A stretch of 64,000 bases of DNA from Streptomyces vinaceus (GCF_008704935.1 NZ_CP023692.1:806001-870000), one strand, 5' to 3'; numbered from the stretch's first letter, positions 17,377 through 26,800 are shown. Numbers and translations: made by a program. The notes: generated by a model from the sequence alone, not told the origin.

Positions 17377-17395
17377 CAAAAGATGTGATGTTTTG
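17377..17395. promoter_or_regulatory. Candidate GntR operator 1
   Basis: CAAAAGAT-GTG-ATGTTTTG is an inverted repeat with 7 of 8 arm matches. It is A/T-rich in an otherwise GC-rich region and lies 30 bp upstream of the gntR start, within the divergent promoter. Confidence 0.5.
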
Positions 17396-17411
17396 CCGAG
17401 AGACTCTTGAA

Positions 17412-17424
17412 TAAGTACTACTTA
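17412..17424. promoter_or_regulatory. Candidate GntR operator 2
   Basis: TAAGTA-C-TACTTA is a perfect 13-bp palindrome. It contains the GT-N3-AC core expected for FadR-subfamily GntR proteins. It sits between gntR and gntK, 68 bp before the chosen gntK start. Confidence 0.6.
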
Positions 17425-17479
17425 ATGGGCTTCAGTGAGGGCGCACGAACCGATGTCGACGAAGACAGCGAGGTACGAC

Positions 17480-18028
17480 GTGAGCGGCACCCAGCGCGTG
17501 CTGGTGGTGATGGGCGTGGCCGGCACGGGCAAGACGACCGTGGGCAGGCTGCTCGCGGACGCGCTCGGCCTCCCCTACGTGGAGGGCGACGCGTTCCATC
17601 CGGCGGCCAATGTCGCCAAGATGTCCGCCGGCATTCCGCTGGACGACGCGGACCGGTGGCCCTGGCTCGACGCCATCGGCGCCCGGCTCCGCGCCCGCCC
17701 GGCCGGAGAGGGCGCCGTCCTGGCATCGTCGGCGCTCAAGCGCGCGTACCGCGACCGGCTGCGCAGCGCCGCGCCGGACGCCGTGTTCGTACACCTGGCC
17801 GGCGATCGCGCGCTGATCGAGCGCCGCATGGCGGAGCGTACGGGCCACTTCATGCCGGCCGCACTGCTGGACTCGCAGTTCGCCGCGCTGGAGCCGCTCC
17901 AGCGGGACGAGGCCGGCGTCGTCGTCGACGTGTCCGGATCACCCGAGGAGATCACCGAACGGGCCCTGGCCGCGCTGTCCGCGCTGCCCGGTGCGGGCCC
18001 GCACGCCGCTCCCTCCCGAGAAAGCTAA
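17480..18028 (+). CDS. gntK: Gluconokinase
   Basis: The 182-residue protein matches the usual length of GntK. It has a P-loop (VMGVAGTGKTTVG), the substrate region YVEGDAFHPAANVAKMSAGIPLDDADRW and the lid motif SALKRAYRDRLR. It phosphorylates D-gluconate to 6-phosphogluconate, which enters the pentose phosphate pathway. I chose the GTG at 17480 because GAGG lies 6 nt upstream and the P-loop then sits near residue 10, as in relatives. An in-frame ATG at 17453 would add 9 residues. gntP begins 12 bp after the stop, so both form one operon facing gntR. Confidence 0.92.
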   Translation: MSGTQRVLVVMGVAGTGKTTVGRLLADALGLPYVEGDAFHPAANVAKMSAGIPLDDADRWPWLDAIGARLRARPAGEGAVLASSALKRAYRDRLRSAAPDAVFVHLAGDRALIERRMAERTGHFMPAALLDSQFAALEPLQRDEAGVVVDVSGSPEEITERALAALSALPGAGPHAAPSRES

Positions 18029-18040
18029 GGAACCCCCACC

Positions 18041-19438
18041 GTGACAGGTCTCAGCGTCGAGATACTGGCGGCGGCCGCGCCCGCCCCGATCACCTCGGCC
18101 GGGAACGCCCAGCTGGGCGTGGCCGTCCTCGCGGGCATCGCCGTCATCGTCCTGCTCATCACCCGCCTCAAGCTGCACGCCTTCCTGGCCCTGACGGTGG
18201 GCTCGCTCGTCCTCGGGGTGCTCGCGGGCGCCCCGCTGGACAAGACGATCGTGAGTTTCACGGCCGGGCTCGGCGCCACGGTCGCGGGGGTCGGCGTACT
18301 GATCGCGCTCGGTGCGATCCTCGGCCGGCTGCTCGCCGACTCGGGCGGCGCGGACGAGATCGTCGACACCATCCTCGCCAAGGCCAAGGGCCGGGCGATG
18401 CCCTGGGCGATGGTACTGATCGCCTCGGTGATCGGGCTGCCGCTCTTCTTCGAGGTCGGCATCGTGCTGCTGATCCCGGTGGTGCTGCTCGTGGCCAAGC
18501 GCGGCAACTACTCGCTGATGCGGATCGGCATTCCGGCCCTGGCCGGCCTGTCCGTGATGCACGGGCTGATCCCGCCGCACCCCGGCCCCCTCGTCGCCAT
18601 CGACGCGCTGCACGCCAACCTCGGCGTGACGCTCGCGCTCGGCGTGGTGGTCGCGATCCCGACCGTGATCATCGCCGGGCCGCTCTTCTCCCGCTACGCG
18701 GCCCGCTGGGTGGACATCCCGGCGCCCGAGCACATGGTCCCGCAGCGGCCCTCGGCGGAGCTGGAGCACCGCCCCCGGTTCGGGGCCACGGTGTTCACGG
18801 TGCTGCTGCCGGTGGGGCTGATGCTGGTCAAGGCGCTGGTCGACATCGTTGTCGACGATCCGAAGAACGGACTGCAACGGGTCACCGACGTCGTGGGATC
18901 CCCGCTGATCGCACTGCTCGCGGCGGTGTTCGTGGGCATGTTCACCCTCGGCCGGGCGGCCGGGTTCACGAGGGCGCGGCTGTCGACGACGGTGGAGAAG
19001 TCGCTTGCGCCGATCGCGGGCATCCTGCTCATCGTGGGCGCGGGCGGGGGGTTCAAGCAGACCCTGATCGACGTGGGTGTCGGTCAAATGATCATGGAGC
19101 TGTCGCAGAACTGGTCCGTCCCCGCACTGCTGCTGGCCTGGCTGATCGCCGTGGCCATCCGGCTCGCGACGGGCTCGGCCACGGTCGCCACGATCTCGGC
19201 GGCCGGGCTGGTGGCCCCGCTGGCCGCGGGCATGTCGACCACCGAGACGGCCCTGCTGGTACTGGCGATCGGATCGGGCTCACTGTTCTTCAGCCACGTC
19301 AACGACGCCGGGTTCTGGCTGGTCAAGGAGTACTTCGGGATGACGGTCGGCCAGACCGTCAAGACCTGGTCGGTGATGGAGACCATCATCTCGGTGACCG
19401 GGCTGGCCTTCGTCATGCTGCTGTCGCTCGTGCTGTAG
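18041..19438 (+). CDS. gntP: GntP-family gluconate:H+ symporter
   Basis: The 465-residue membrane protein has about 12-14 transmembrane helices. Family signatures include SVIGLPLFFEVGIVLLIPVV, the HGLIPPHPGPLVAID loop and ATGSATVATISAAGL near the C-terminus. It should import gluconate with protons for the adjacent kinase. It starts at a GTG after AAGGAACCCCCACC and ends with a typical TM helix. The operon gntK-gntP is controlled by the divergent GntR. Confidence 0.92.
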   Translation: MTGLSVEILAAAAPAPITSAGNAQLGVAVLAGIAVIVLLITRLKLHAFLALTVGSLVLGVLAGAPLDKTIVSFTAGLGATVAGVGVLIALGAILGRLLADSGGADEIVDTILAKAKGRAMPWAMVLIASVIGLPLFFEVGIVLLIPVVLLVAKRGNYSLMRIGIPALAGLSVMHGLIPPHPGPLVAIDALHANLGVTLALGVVVAIPTVIIAGPLFSRYAARWVDIPAPEHMVPQRPSAELEHRPRFGATVFTVLLPVGLMLVKALVDIVVDDPKNGLQRVTDVVGSPLIALLAAVFVGMFTLGRAAGFTRARLSTTVEKSLAPIAGILLIVGAGGGFKQTLIDVGVGQMIMELSQNWSVPALLLAWLIAVAIRLATGSATVATISAAGLVAPLAAGMSTTETALLVLAIGSGSLFFSHVNDAGFWLVKEYFGMTVGQTVKTWSVMETIISVTGLAFVMLLSLVL

Positions 19439-19563
19439 CCGCGGCCCGCCGAGCGCGCCGGTCGGCCGCGGAAGCCCGGGTCGGAGCTCCGTACGTCGGT
19501 CAACCAGGCCGCCCCTTGCGCCGGACGACGCGGGCTTGACCGGCAAGGGCCGAAAAAGGCTAC

Positions 19564-19797
19564 CTAGTGCGCCAGTTGGGCGGCCGCCACGGCGAGGCCG
19601 TTCGCGGCGGTGGCACAGCGGTCGGCCAGGGCGGCCACCTCGGCGCGGAACGCGTCCGCCTGCGGGCCCCGCCGGTCCAGCGCTTCGGCTGCCGTGCGCA
19701 GCCGGAGCGCGTGGGCGCGCAAGGCGGCGGAGTGCTCGCGCAGACCGTCGGCGGGGTCCGGCGCGGCGGGCCGGAGCCGGCGGAGGGCGGGGCTCAC
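19564..19797 (-). CDS. Small helical protein, third gene of the P450 operon
   Basis: The 77-residue product is almost entirely predicted amphipathic helix (DGLREHSAALRAHALRLRTA..., RAEVAALADRCATAANGLAV). The heptad-like Leu/Ala spacing suggests a helical bundle or coiled-coil dimer. I do not recognise the family. The GTG at 19797 overlaps the TGA of the upstream 258-residue gene (GTGA), which supports both the start and its reality. It would be co-translated with that gene, downstream of the cytochrome P450. Function is unknown. Confidence 0.6.
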   Translation of the reverse strand: MSPALRRLRPAAPDPADGLREHSAALRAHALRLRTAAEALDRRGPQADAFRAEVAALADRCATAANGLAVAAAQLAH

Positions 19798-20570
19798 CGG
19801 CTGCGCCAGGGCTGGACGAGGAGGATTCCGCCGGTGCCGATGAGCCCGATGGTGTGGACGCAGCCTTTGTGCGGGGCCGTCGGGGCGGGGCCCTGCCCCT
19901 CGTCCCGGGCGTGGTCGCGGTCCCGGTCGAAGAACGCCCGGACGGCGGCGCCGAGTCCGAGCAGCGGCTCGGCGGGCACGGCCCGGCCGGTGGCCACCTG
20001 CCAGCCCGCGTGGTCGTTGAAGGGGTTCGCGTCGGTCAGGGCGTTCCAGGCGAACAGGTCGGCGAAGGACGGGGACAGCAGGGCGAACGCCCGCTCCGCC
20101 CCCCGGTCCCGCATGAGCCGGCGGAACACCCGTACGGCCGCCGCCTGCCGGTCCTCGGCCACGGCCCGCATGAGGGCCGCGCAGTCGGGGTCGTCCAGCA
20201 GATCGGGCCGCTCCGCGCTCGCCGCGCGGATCCGGGCCTTGAGACCGCAGACGGCGAGGCTGACGGCGAGGCTCTCGCGGCCGGTGAGGATCCCGGCGAA
20301 CCAGCCCGCCCGTGCCACGCCGCGGCCGCGCGGGGCCCAGCCCAGGCCCTTCGGGTCGGTGAGGGTGCGCAGCAGGGTGCGCCAGCCGCGGCGGGAGCGG
20401 GAGCGGCGGCGCCCGAGGGCGGCGGCCGGGAGCCGGGCGCCGAGGGCCAGTTCGGAGGCGTGCCGGGCGGCTTCGCCGACGGCGTCGGCGGCCTCGGCGA
20501 GCTCGCGGCACAGGGCGTCGAGCAGCTCGGCGTCCGGGTCGGTGGGCGCGGAGGTCGCGGCGTCGGACAT
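19794..20570 (-). CDS. Hypothetical helical protein in the P450 operon
   Basis: The 258-residue protein is of unknown family and predicted mostly helical (AELLDALCRELAEAADAVGEAARHASELALGA...). It has an Arg-rich patch at residues 53-65 (LGRRRSRSRRGWR) and a conserved-looking middle with GWFAGILTGRESLAVSLAV and SPSFADLFAWNALTDANPFNDHAGW. The C-terminal 30 residues (APHKGCVHTIGLIGTGGILL...) turn hydrophobic and could be a short tail anchor. It starts 67 bp after the P450 stop and overlaps the 77-residue gene by 4 bp. The three-gene arrangement suggests a joint job, but I cannot assign it. Confidence 0.7.
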   Translation of the reverse strand: MSDAATSAPTDPDAELLDALCRELAEAADAVGEAARHASELALGARLPAAALGRRRSRSRRGWRTLLRTLTDPKGLGWAPRGRGVARAGWFAGILTGRESLAVSLAVCGLKARIRAASAERPDLLDDPDCAALMRAVAEDRQAAAVRVFRRLMRDRGAERAFALLSPSFADLFAWNALTDANPFNDHAGWQVATGRAVPAEPLLGLGAAVRAFFDRDRDHARDEGQGPAPTAPHKGCVHTIGLIGTGGILLVQPWRSR

Positions 20571-20637
20571 GGGATCCTCGCGGGAGGTCGGTGGGGAGGG
20601 TGGCGTCGGCGTGGTCGGCGTGCTCGTCGCAGGCGCG

Positions 20638-21843
20638 TCAGCGGCGGGTGAGGGCGAGGCGGATGCCCCGCGGATCCAGCGCCACGGGCAGTGGTCCGGG
20701 CGGGTCGAGTACCGGCCGGGTGGCCGTGACGCGGCGGCGGCGCAGGACCTCGGCGCACAGGGCGGTCGTGATCAGCAGGCCCATCCGGTCGCCCGGGCAG
20801 CGGCCCGGGCCGTGGCCGAAGGGGGCCATCCGGATGTCCCCGTCCGCGCCGGGGGTCTTCCAGCGGCCCGGTACGAAGACGTGCGCGGCGGGCACGTGCT
20901 CCGGGTCGCGCTGGTGGAAGTGGGCCGGCAGCAGGACGGTGGTGCCGGCGGGGTGGCGTACGCCCCGCCACTCGGTCTCGGCACGGGTGACGCGGACCAG
21001 GTCGGGCACCGCCGGGTAGAGGCGCAGGCACTCGCGTACGCAGGCCTCCAGCCGGGGCAGGTCCTCGGCGGAGCCGGATCCGGCGGCTTCGGCGGCCGCC
21101 GCGTCCTGCTCGGCGGGATGGGCGGCGAGCAGGAGCAGGGTGCGGAGCAGCGTGGCGGGGACGGCGTCCATGGCCCGCAGGACCTGTTCCTCCCGGCCGG
21201 CGTACGCGGCGGAGCGGCCGAGCGGGGTGTGCCCCTCGGGTGCGCCGCGGCGGCGGAGCCGGGCGAACAGACCGGGGGCGTGCTCCGCGCCCGCCCCGCC
21301 GCCACCGCCACCGCCGTCGCCGTCGCCGAGCACGATCCGGCGGGCGGCGCGGGCCACGGCGTGCCGGGCGCGGACGAGGTCGAGGGTGGCGGCGGCGGTC
21401 AGGTGCCGGGCTTCCTCGGCGATCACGGCGCGGACGGCGGCGCGGGAGGGGACGGCGCCGGGGGCGGGTGGCGGGGGCGCGGCGGGCCCGGCCTCGTAGA
21501 ACTGCCGCAGTTCCTGGCGGTCGAGCAGGACGAGAACGGCTCCGGAGAGCCCGCGCACCACAACGGGGGCCCCGCCGTGGCGGGCGCGCAGGGCGCGCAG
21601 CGCGTCGGCGGAGAAGGCCGGTCGTGCGCCGCCGGAGCCGCGGCCGCGCACGAAGAGCGGAAGGGCGCGGCCGGCGGCGAACCGGACGGACCCGGAGCGG
21701 CCGGCCCGCGCCTGCTGCCCGCGCGAGACGGCGGACTGCGTCGTACCGGGACCGGTCATGGCCGCACCACCTCCCTGGGATCGGGCCGCCGGGGCGAGGT
21801 CCTCCGGCAGGACGTCCGGGACGGCCTCGTGAAGCGTGCGCAT
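20638..21843 (-). CDS. Cytochrome P450
   Basis: The 401-residue protein has the P450 landmarks: ExxR in the K helix (ACVRECLRLYPAVP), the PERF-like FVPGRWK segment, and the haem loop APFGHGPGRCPGDRMG with Cys349 as axial ligand. The usual I-helix A/G-G-x-D/E-T-T motif is not clear. The corresponding stretch, MDAVPATLLRTLLLLAAHP, lacks the acid-alcohol pair, so O2 activation may be unusual. A 9-residue Gly run interrupts the middle. A later ATG at 21759 is possible and would remove 28 residues. It heads an operon with two unrecognised helical proteins. Confidence 0.82.
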   Translation of the reverse strand: MRTLHEAVPDVLPEDLAPAARSQGGGAAMTGPGTTQSAVSRGQQARAGRSGSVRFAAGRALPLFVRGRGSGGARPAFSADALRALRARHGGAPVVVRGLSGAVLVLLDRQELRQFYEAGPAAPPPPAPGAVPSRAAVRAVIAEEARHLTAAATLDLVRARHAVARAARRIVLGDGDGGGGGGGAGAEHAPGLFARLRRRGAPEGHTPLGRSAAYAGREEQVLRAMDAVPATLLRTLLLLAAHPAEQDAAAAEAAGSGSAEDLPRLEACVRECLRLYPAVPDLVRVTRAETEWRGVRHPAGTTVLLPAHFHQRDPEHVPAAHVFVPGRWKTPGADGDIRMAPFGHGPGRCPGDRMGLLITTALCAEVLRRRRVTATRPVLDPPGPLPVALDPRGIRLALTRR

Positions 21844-21931
21844 CCGGGTACCTCCGCGCGCGGCCGGAAACCAACGGTCGGTGACATCGCCCTCACCGTA
21901 CGTCCCTCCAGCCCCGCCCGCGCCCCGAGCA

Positions 21932-22055
21932 CTACCCGAGCGCGACGGCCTCGGTGGCCGGCAGCCCGCGTTCGATCAGCATCCGGGCGACGACGGGCCC
22001 CGACCGGTTGTGCCCGGAACGGGCAGAGCACGACCTGACCGGGCGGCGCGCACGC
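21932..22055 (-). pseudogene. Remnant of a dual-specificity/tyrosine phosphatase C-terminus
   Basis: Read leftward from about 22034, the frame gives VVLC; after removal of one extra C near 22021-22022 it continues RSGHNRSG, then PVVARMLIERGLPATEAVALG and a stop at 21932-21934. This matches the C-x5-R-S/T signature loop of cysteine phosphatases and the helix after it. The one-base insertion breaks the frame right at the catalytic loop, the N-terminal part is missing and the C-terminal part is cut short. It fills most of the 229-bp gap between the P450 and the next gene. Confidence 0.55.
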
Positions 22056-22072
22056 CATGGGTCAATGTCCGC

Positions 22073-22810
22073 TCAGGGAGAGGGAGTCGGTGCGAAGGCC
22101 GCTTCGCGGAAGGTGGTGCGGAGGGGGCCCGGGGGGTGGGTGGGAAGGAGGAAGGCCCAGCGCGGGAGGCGGGGGGCGAGCCAGACCGTCGGGGTTTCGC
22201 CGTAGGACCAGGTGCCGTACGGGGCCGGGTGCCACAGGAGGCCCCGGGCCGGGGTCAGCTCGCCGGTGCGGATGCGGAGGGATTCGGCGATCCAGGCGCG
22301 GGTGAGGGGGTGCTCCGCCGGGGAGAGGAGGTGGCTCAGGAAGCGGACGAGGTCGGCGGGGGGCGCGTACAGGGTGCCGTCGGCGAAGCCGGTGCCGGTC
22401 ATCCCGAGGGGGTGCCAGACGCGGGTGGCCGCGAGTTCGGCGAGCGGGGTGCCGGTGAGGTACTCGGCGAGGCGGGTGAGGGCGGTGTGGGCCGCGGGGC
22501 CGGTGGAGTGGCTCAGCAGATGGTGTGCGGTGGTCCCGGCGGCGGCTTCCACCCCGTACGCCGTGAGGGGGGTGTGCAGCCGCAGCGCCTCTTCGGCCAC
22601 CAGAGCGCCGATCACCGGCCACAGGGCGAGCACGGGCATCAGGGCGCCGACGTCGAGGAGCGGGGTCTCGTCCGCCGATCCGGCGTGCGGCCCGTCCGGC
22701 CCGCCGACCGCCCACACCGCGTCGGGATCCGCGCCCTGGAGCACTCCCCTGATCCGGACTTCCACGCCGGCTGCATCGGCCGCGTCCGCGCGGTCGCTTT
22801 GGAGCGTCAT
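22073..22810 (-). CDS. Beta-lactamase-fold protein lacking the catalytic residues
   Basis: The 245-residue protein matches the serine beta-lactamase/DD-peptidase-like (class C) fold in VIGALVAEEALRLHTPLTAY, AHHLLSHSTG and LAELAATRVWHPLGMTGTGF. The SxxK nucleophile motif, expected as SVTKP, reads GALMP, so both Ser and Lys are lost. The stretch that should carry YxN is deleted, since HSTG runs directly into the following helix. The final HxG motif is not seen. It is shorter than the usual 350-400 residues. It may be a binding protein or a decaying gene. The ATG at 22810 is preferred over a GTG at 22828. Confidence 0.75.
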   Translation of the reverse strand: MTLQSDRADAADAAGVEVRIRGVLQGADPDAVWAVGGPDGPHAGSADETPLLDVGALMPVLALWPVIGALVAEEALRLHTPLTAYGVEAAAGTTAHHLLSHSTGPAAHTALTRLAEYLTGTPLAELAATRVWHPLGMTGTGFADGTLYAPPADLVRFLSHLLSPAEHPLTRAWIAESLRIRTGELTPARGLLWHPAPYGTWSYGETPTVWLAPRLPRWAFLLPTHPPGPLRTTFREAAFAPTPSP

Positions 22811-22937
22811 GGGCTCCACGCTAGCCACCGCCCGGCGGGGCCCGCCGGTCCGGCGCCCCGTCGTGGCCCGGATTCGCCCCGGGCCACCCGAATGCCAGCC
22901 GCGCCCCCGGCGCCCCCCGTCTCACCCGTACCGGCCC

Positions 22938-22967
22938 CGCCGCCCCGCCCCGCCCCGCCCCGCCCCG
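22938..22967. repeat. (CGCCC)n tandem repeat
   Basis: About five and a half copies of a 5-bp CGCCC unit lie in the intergenic region before the ATP-grasp gene. This is probably simple slippage in GC-rich DNA. The 201-bp gap around it shows no other structure. Confidence 0.75.
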
Positions 22968-23011
22968 AAAACCGCGTGCCCTGCGCCGTGGCGCCTGGCA
23001 GGGTCGGCCCG

Positions 23012-23743
23012 GTGACCTTGATCCTGCCGCCCCGCATCACCGACTCCGCCGCCCGGCTCCGCGACGCCGCCCGCGCGCGCGGGCTGGACACCGTACAGCT
23101 GGCGACCTTCGCCGTGCCGGACGGGCTGCGGGCCCGGCATCTGCACGCGGGTCCGGCTTTCGCCGACGCGGTGGCCCCGCGGCTCGGGATCGGGCTGCTG
23201 GAGGCCCCGGCGGACTGGCTGGCGCGGCTGCCCCGGGAGTTCACCGGCCGGGAGGTCCGTCTGGTCCCGATCCGCGAGGCCTACGCACTGCGTCGGCCCG
23301 TCTTCGTGAAGTCGCCCAACGACAAGTCGATCCCGGCCCTCGTCTACGCCGACGGCTCGCGCCTGCCCGGCCCGGACGCCGTGGACCCCGAGGCGGAGGT
23401 GCTGGTCAGCGACGTCACGCGGTTCACGGCCGAGTACCGGACGTACCTCCTCGACGGCGCCGTGCACACCGCGAGCCGCTACGCGGAGAACGGCACGCTG
23501 AGCCTCGGCCCCGCGTCCGCCGAAGCGGTCGCCTTCGCAGGGCGGCTCCCCTTCGCCACCCTCCCGTCGGCCATCGTCGTCGACGTCGGTGTCGCGGACG
23601 GCCGCTGGTCGGTGATAGAGGCCAACGCCGCGTGGGCCAGCGGCACGTACGCCTGCGATCCGCAGCGCGCCCTCGACGTCGTGCTGCGCGCCGCCGCGCC
23701 TCCGGACTCCTTCGCCCCGCGCGACGAACCGTTCCTCCGGTAG
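23012..23743 (+). CDS. ATP-grasp domain protein (DUF4343-like)
   Basis: The 243-residue protein has a compact ATP-grasp fold. It contains RRPVFVKSPNDKSIPALVYADGS, where Lys binds ATP, EVLVSDVTRFTAEYRTYLLDG, and the metal-ligand ending SAIVVDVGVADGRWSVIEANAAWASG, in which Asp, Glu and Asn line up as Mg ligands. Relatives are annotated as ATP-grasp proteins of unknown substrate. The GTG at 23012 follows the Pro-rich shadow sequence and begins a clean beta strand (VTLILPPRITDSAARLRDAA). It stands alone, with a strong terminator after it. Confidence 0.82.
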   Translation: MTLILPPRITDSAARLRDAARARGLDTVQLATFAVPDGLRARHLHAGPAFADAVAPRLGIGLLEAPADWLARLPREFTGREVRLVPIREAYALRRPVFVKSPNDKSIPALVYADGSRLPGPDAVDPEAEVLVSDVTRFTAEYRTYLLDGAVHTASRYAENGTLSLGPASAEAVAFAGRLPFATLPSAIVVDVGVADGRWSVIEANAAWASGTYACDPQRALDVVLRAAAPPDSFAPRDEPFLR

Positions 23744-23773
23744 GTGGCAGGCGGCAGGACGCAGGACGCGGAA

Positions 23774-23803
23774 GGGGCGGGCCGCCCTCCGGCGACCCGC
23801 CCC
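23774..23803. terminator. Stem-loop terminator between convergent genes
   Basis: Arms 23774-23786 and 23791-23803 pair over 13 bp with one mismatch around a CTCC loop (GGGGCGGG...CCCGCCCC). It lies between the ATP-grasp gene and the convergent subtilisin gene. Confidence 0.75.
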
Positions 23804-23825
23804 CGATCCACTGCCCCGGTGCCCG

Positions 23826-26800
23826 TCAGCCCTTGTCGGGGCGGTCCGTCACCCGAAGGGAGTTCAGCAGCGGCTTGCCGTACCCCCCGTGCGCGACGAA
23901 GCGGACGTTGAGCACGCCGTCCGTGACCGTGACCGTGTACGTCCGGGTCAGGGCCGTGTACGAGCCCGCCTCCAGCGCGATGTCCAGCGAGGGCAGCACC
24001 TGCGTGCCCTCCGCCATCACGTCGAAGACCCGCTTGTTCGGCTTCGTCGACGACAGCTCCGCGAAGCCGAGCTCCACGGTGTACGTGCCGTTCGGGACGT
24101 TGTCGAAGCGGTACTCGTACATGCCCTCACGCGCGCTTCGGAACAGCTTCTGGTCCGCGGTACCGGCGATCGTGCGCCCGGTGGAGTGCACCTGGGAGCT
24201 GCCCTGGTAGCCGTAGGAGCCGGCGGTGTACTTGCGGTCCGGGGACCAGCTGTCCCCGAGCGTGTCCGTGGCCGCCGAGTCCGAGCCCGCGTCCAGGGCC
24301 ACCTGGTAGCGCGGGACCACGACCTTGACCGGGACCGTGAGGACCGGGGACCGTCCGCTCGCCGAGGCGATCTTCAGGTCGGCCGTCAGGACCGTCCCGG
24401 CGGCCAGGCCCTTGGTGTCCACGGCCAGGGCGATTGAGGTCTTGCCGCCCGTCGGGAGGTTCCCGGTCCCCGGGGTGGCCGTCAGCCAGGCCGCGTCCTC
24501 GGTCACCGTGAAGTCCGTGCCGAGGCCCGGGTTGGTGAGGTCGAGGGTGCGGGTCCGCTTCTGGTCCGCGGGGAGGACGACCTCGACCGCCGCCGCGGCG
24601 GCGGTGACCCGGCCCGTGCGCAGGGACTGCGTCACGGTCGTGACGTCGGCCGCCTTCACGTCCACCGTCGCCGCCGCTGATTCGTACGCGGGTGCGGTGA
24701 GGGAGACCGCGCGCGCACCGGAGGGGCTCTGGACGACGTACCCGCCGTCCGCCGCCGTGGTCGCCGACACCGCCGCGTCGCCCGTGCCGACGGTCACGGT
24801 GGCTCCCGCGACGCCCTTGCCGTCGTTCGCGTCGAGCACCCGGCCCGCGACCACGCCGCTCTTGGTGGTCCTGAAGGCGATGGCGAGTCCGTCGGTGATC
24901 CCGGCCTGGTTGAAGGAGTACTTGAAGGCGTCGGTGCCCGTCGCGTTCTCCACGCCGACCGTGGCCGTGGAGCCGCCCTTGATGCCGGTGCCGCCCGTCC
25001 CCTTGTACGTGTAGACGACGGTGCCGTCCTCGCCGATCGCCGCCGAGAACGAGAACTTGTCGGTCTGCGCCGACCAGTGGGACACCTCGCGCCACTCGAT
25101 CACGTACGTCCGGTGCGGGGCGGTCCCGGTGACGCCGGTGAAGACGCCCGAGCCGCTGCCGGCCGCGCCGACGACCAGGTCGTCCCAGAACGGGTACAGC
25201 GCCGCGTTGGGCGTGGCCGTGCTCGGGAGGTCCCCGTTGATGTCACCGGTGTTGTTGCCGCCGAAGCTGACCGTGCCGTTCGTCCCGATCCAGGCCTGGC
25301 CGTACGTCTTTCCGTACAGCGGCACCGGGAACGGGAGGTCGACGCGCTCGGTGGTGTTGTCGCCGGTCAGCGCGAGCTGCCGGTCCCCGGCCGCGTACGG
25401 GCGGCCGCCCGGGGTGGAGCAGGCGTAGCCGTATCCGTCGGTGCGCTCGGGCAGCGTGACCGCGACCGCGGTGTCGCCCGCGACGGTGGCCTGGGCGCTG
25501 CCGCCGGTGACGCAGCGGGAGGAGTGCGTGGCCCGTACCTCGTAGGTGCCGTGCGGCAGGGTGACCTCGAAGCGGCCCTGCTCGTCGGCGGTCGCGGTGA
25601 CGGGGGTGTCCGTGACGGTGACGGTGGCGCCCGCGGCGGGTCCGGCGGCCGAGGTGACGGTACCGGTGAGCTTGCCGGAGGGGGCCTGGGTGAGGGTGAA
25701 GTCGCCGGTGGCGGTGGCGTTCTCGGTCACCGTGGCCGTCGAGGTCTGCTGGCCGTAGCCGAACTTGGAGACGGTCAGCGTGTACTCGCCGACCGACAGG
25801 GAGCGGAAGGTGTAGGTGCCGTCGGCCGCGGTGGTCGTCGTACGGCCGATCGGGCCGGCGGCGGTGACCTTGGCTCCCGCGACCGGCGCGCCGGCGGAGC
25901 GGACGGTGCCGGAGACGGCGCCGATGGCCCCGCGCGGGGCGCCCGAGACGGCGGCGAACGCGTCGAGCTTGCCCTCGCCGAACACGTTGTTGTCGGCGGC
26001 GTTGCCTCCGCACTGGCCGTTGTCGGTGTCCTGGGCCGTGCCGTTCAGCAGCGCCTCGGTCTGCGCGACGTCGCCTTCGAGGGCGGGGGCGGCGGACCAG
26101 AGCAGGGCCACGGTGGCCGCGGTGTGCGGTGAGGCCATGGAGGTGCCGGAGAAGGCCTCGTACGCGCCGCCGGGGACGGAGGAGCGGACGTTCACGCCGG
26201 GGGCCGCGATGTTCGGCTTGACGATGCCGCCGGGGCCGGCGCCGCGCGAGGAGAACGAGGCGATGGCGCCGTTGATGTCGAAGGCGCCGGAGCTGTAGGA
26301 GTTCGCGTAGTCGCCGGGCGAGCCGCTGGTGGCGCAGCCGGGGCCGGAGTTCCCGTTGGAGAAGGCGGGGAAGATGCCGGCGGCGCGCCAGGTGTCGACG
26401 ATCTGCTGGTACCAGTCGTCGTGCGTCGCGCTGCCCCAGGAGTTGTTGACGACGTGCGGGGCGAGGTCGGGGCGCGGGTTCTGGCCGCTCAGGTCGGTCG
26501 GGGCGACGATCCACTGGCCGGCGGCGAGGAGGGAGGCCTCGGAACAGGAGTTGGTCTCGCAGCCCTTGGCGGCGATCCACTTGGCGCCGGGGGCCACGCC
26601 GATCTTGTTGGCGCCGCCGTCGTCACCGACCATGGTGCCCATGGTGTGGGTGCCGTGGTCGTTGTTGTCGCAGGGGGCCGCGGTGGGGCAGACGCCGGCC
26701 GGGTCGAACCAGTTGTGGTTGTGGTCGTAGGTTCCGTCCGCGTTCTTGCCGCGGTACTGGCCGTTCACGGCCGGGTGCGTGTAGTCGACGCCGCTGTCGA

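Noticed and set aside
21756..22058. A 100-residue minus-strand frame upstream of the P450 gene
   Set aside because: It is Arg-rich and reads through the phosphatase remnant in the wrong frame; the pseudogene explains the region better.
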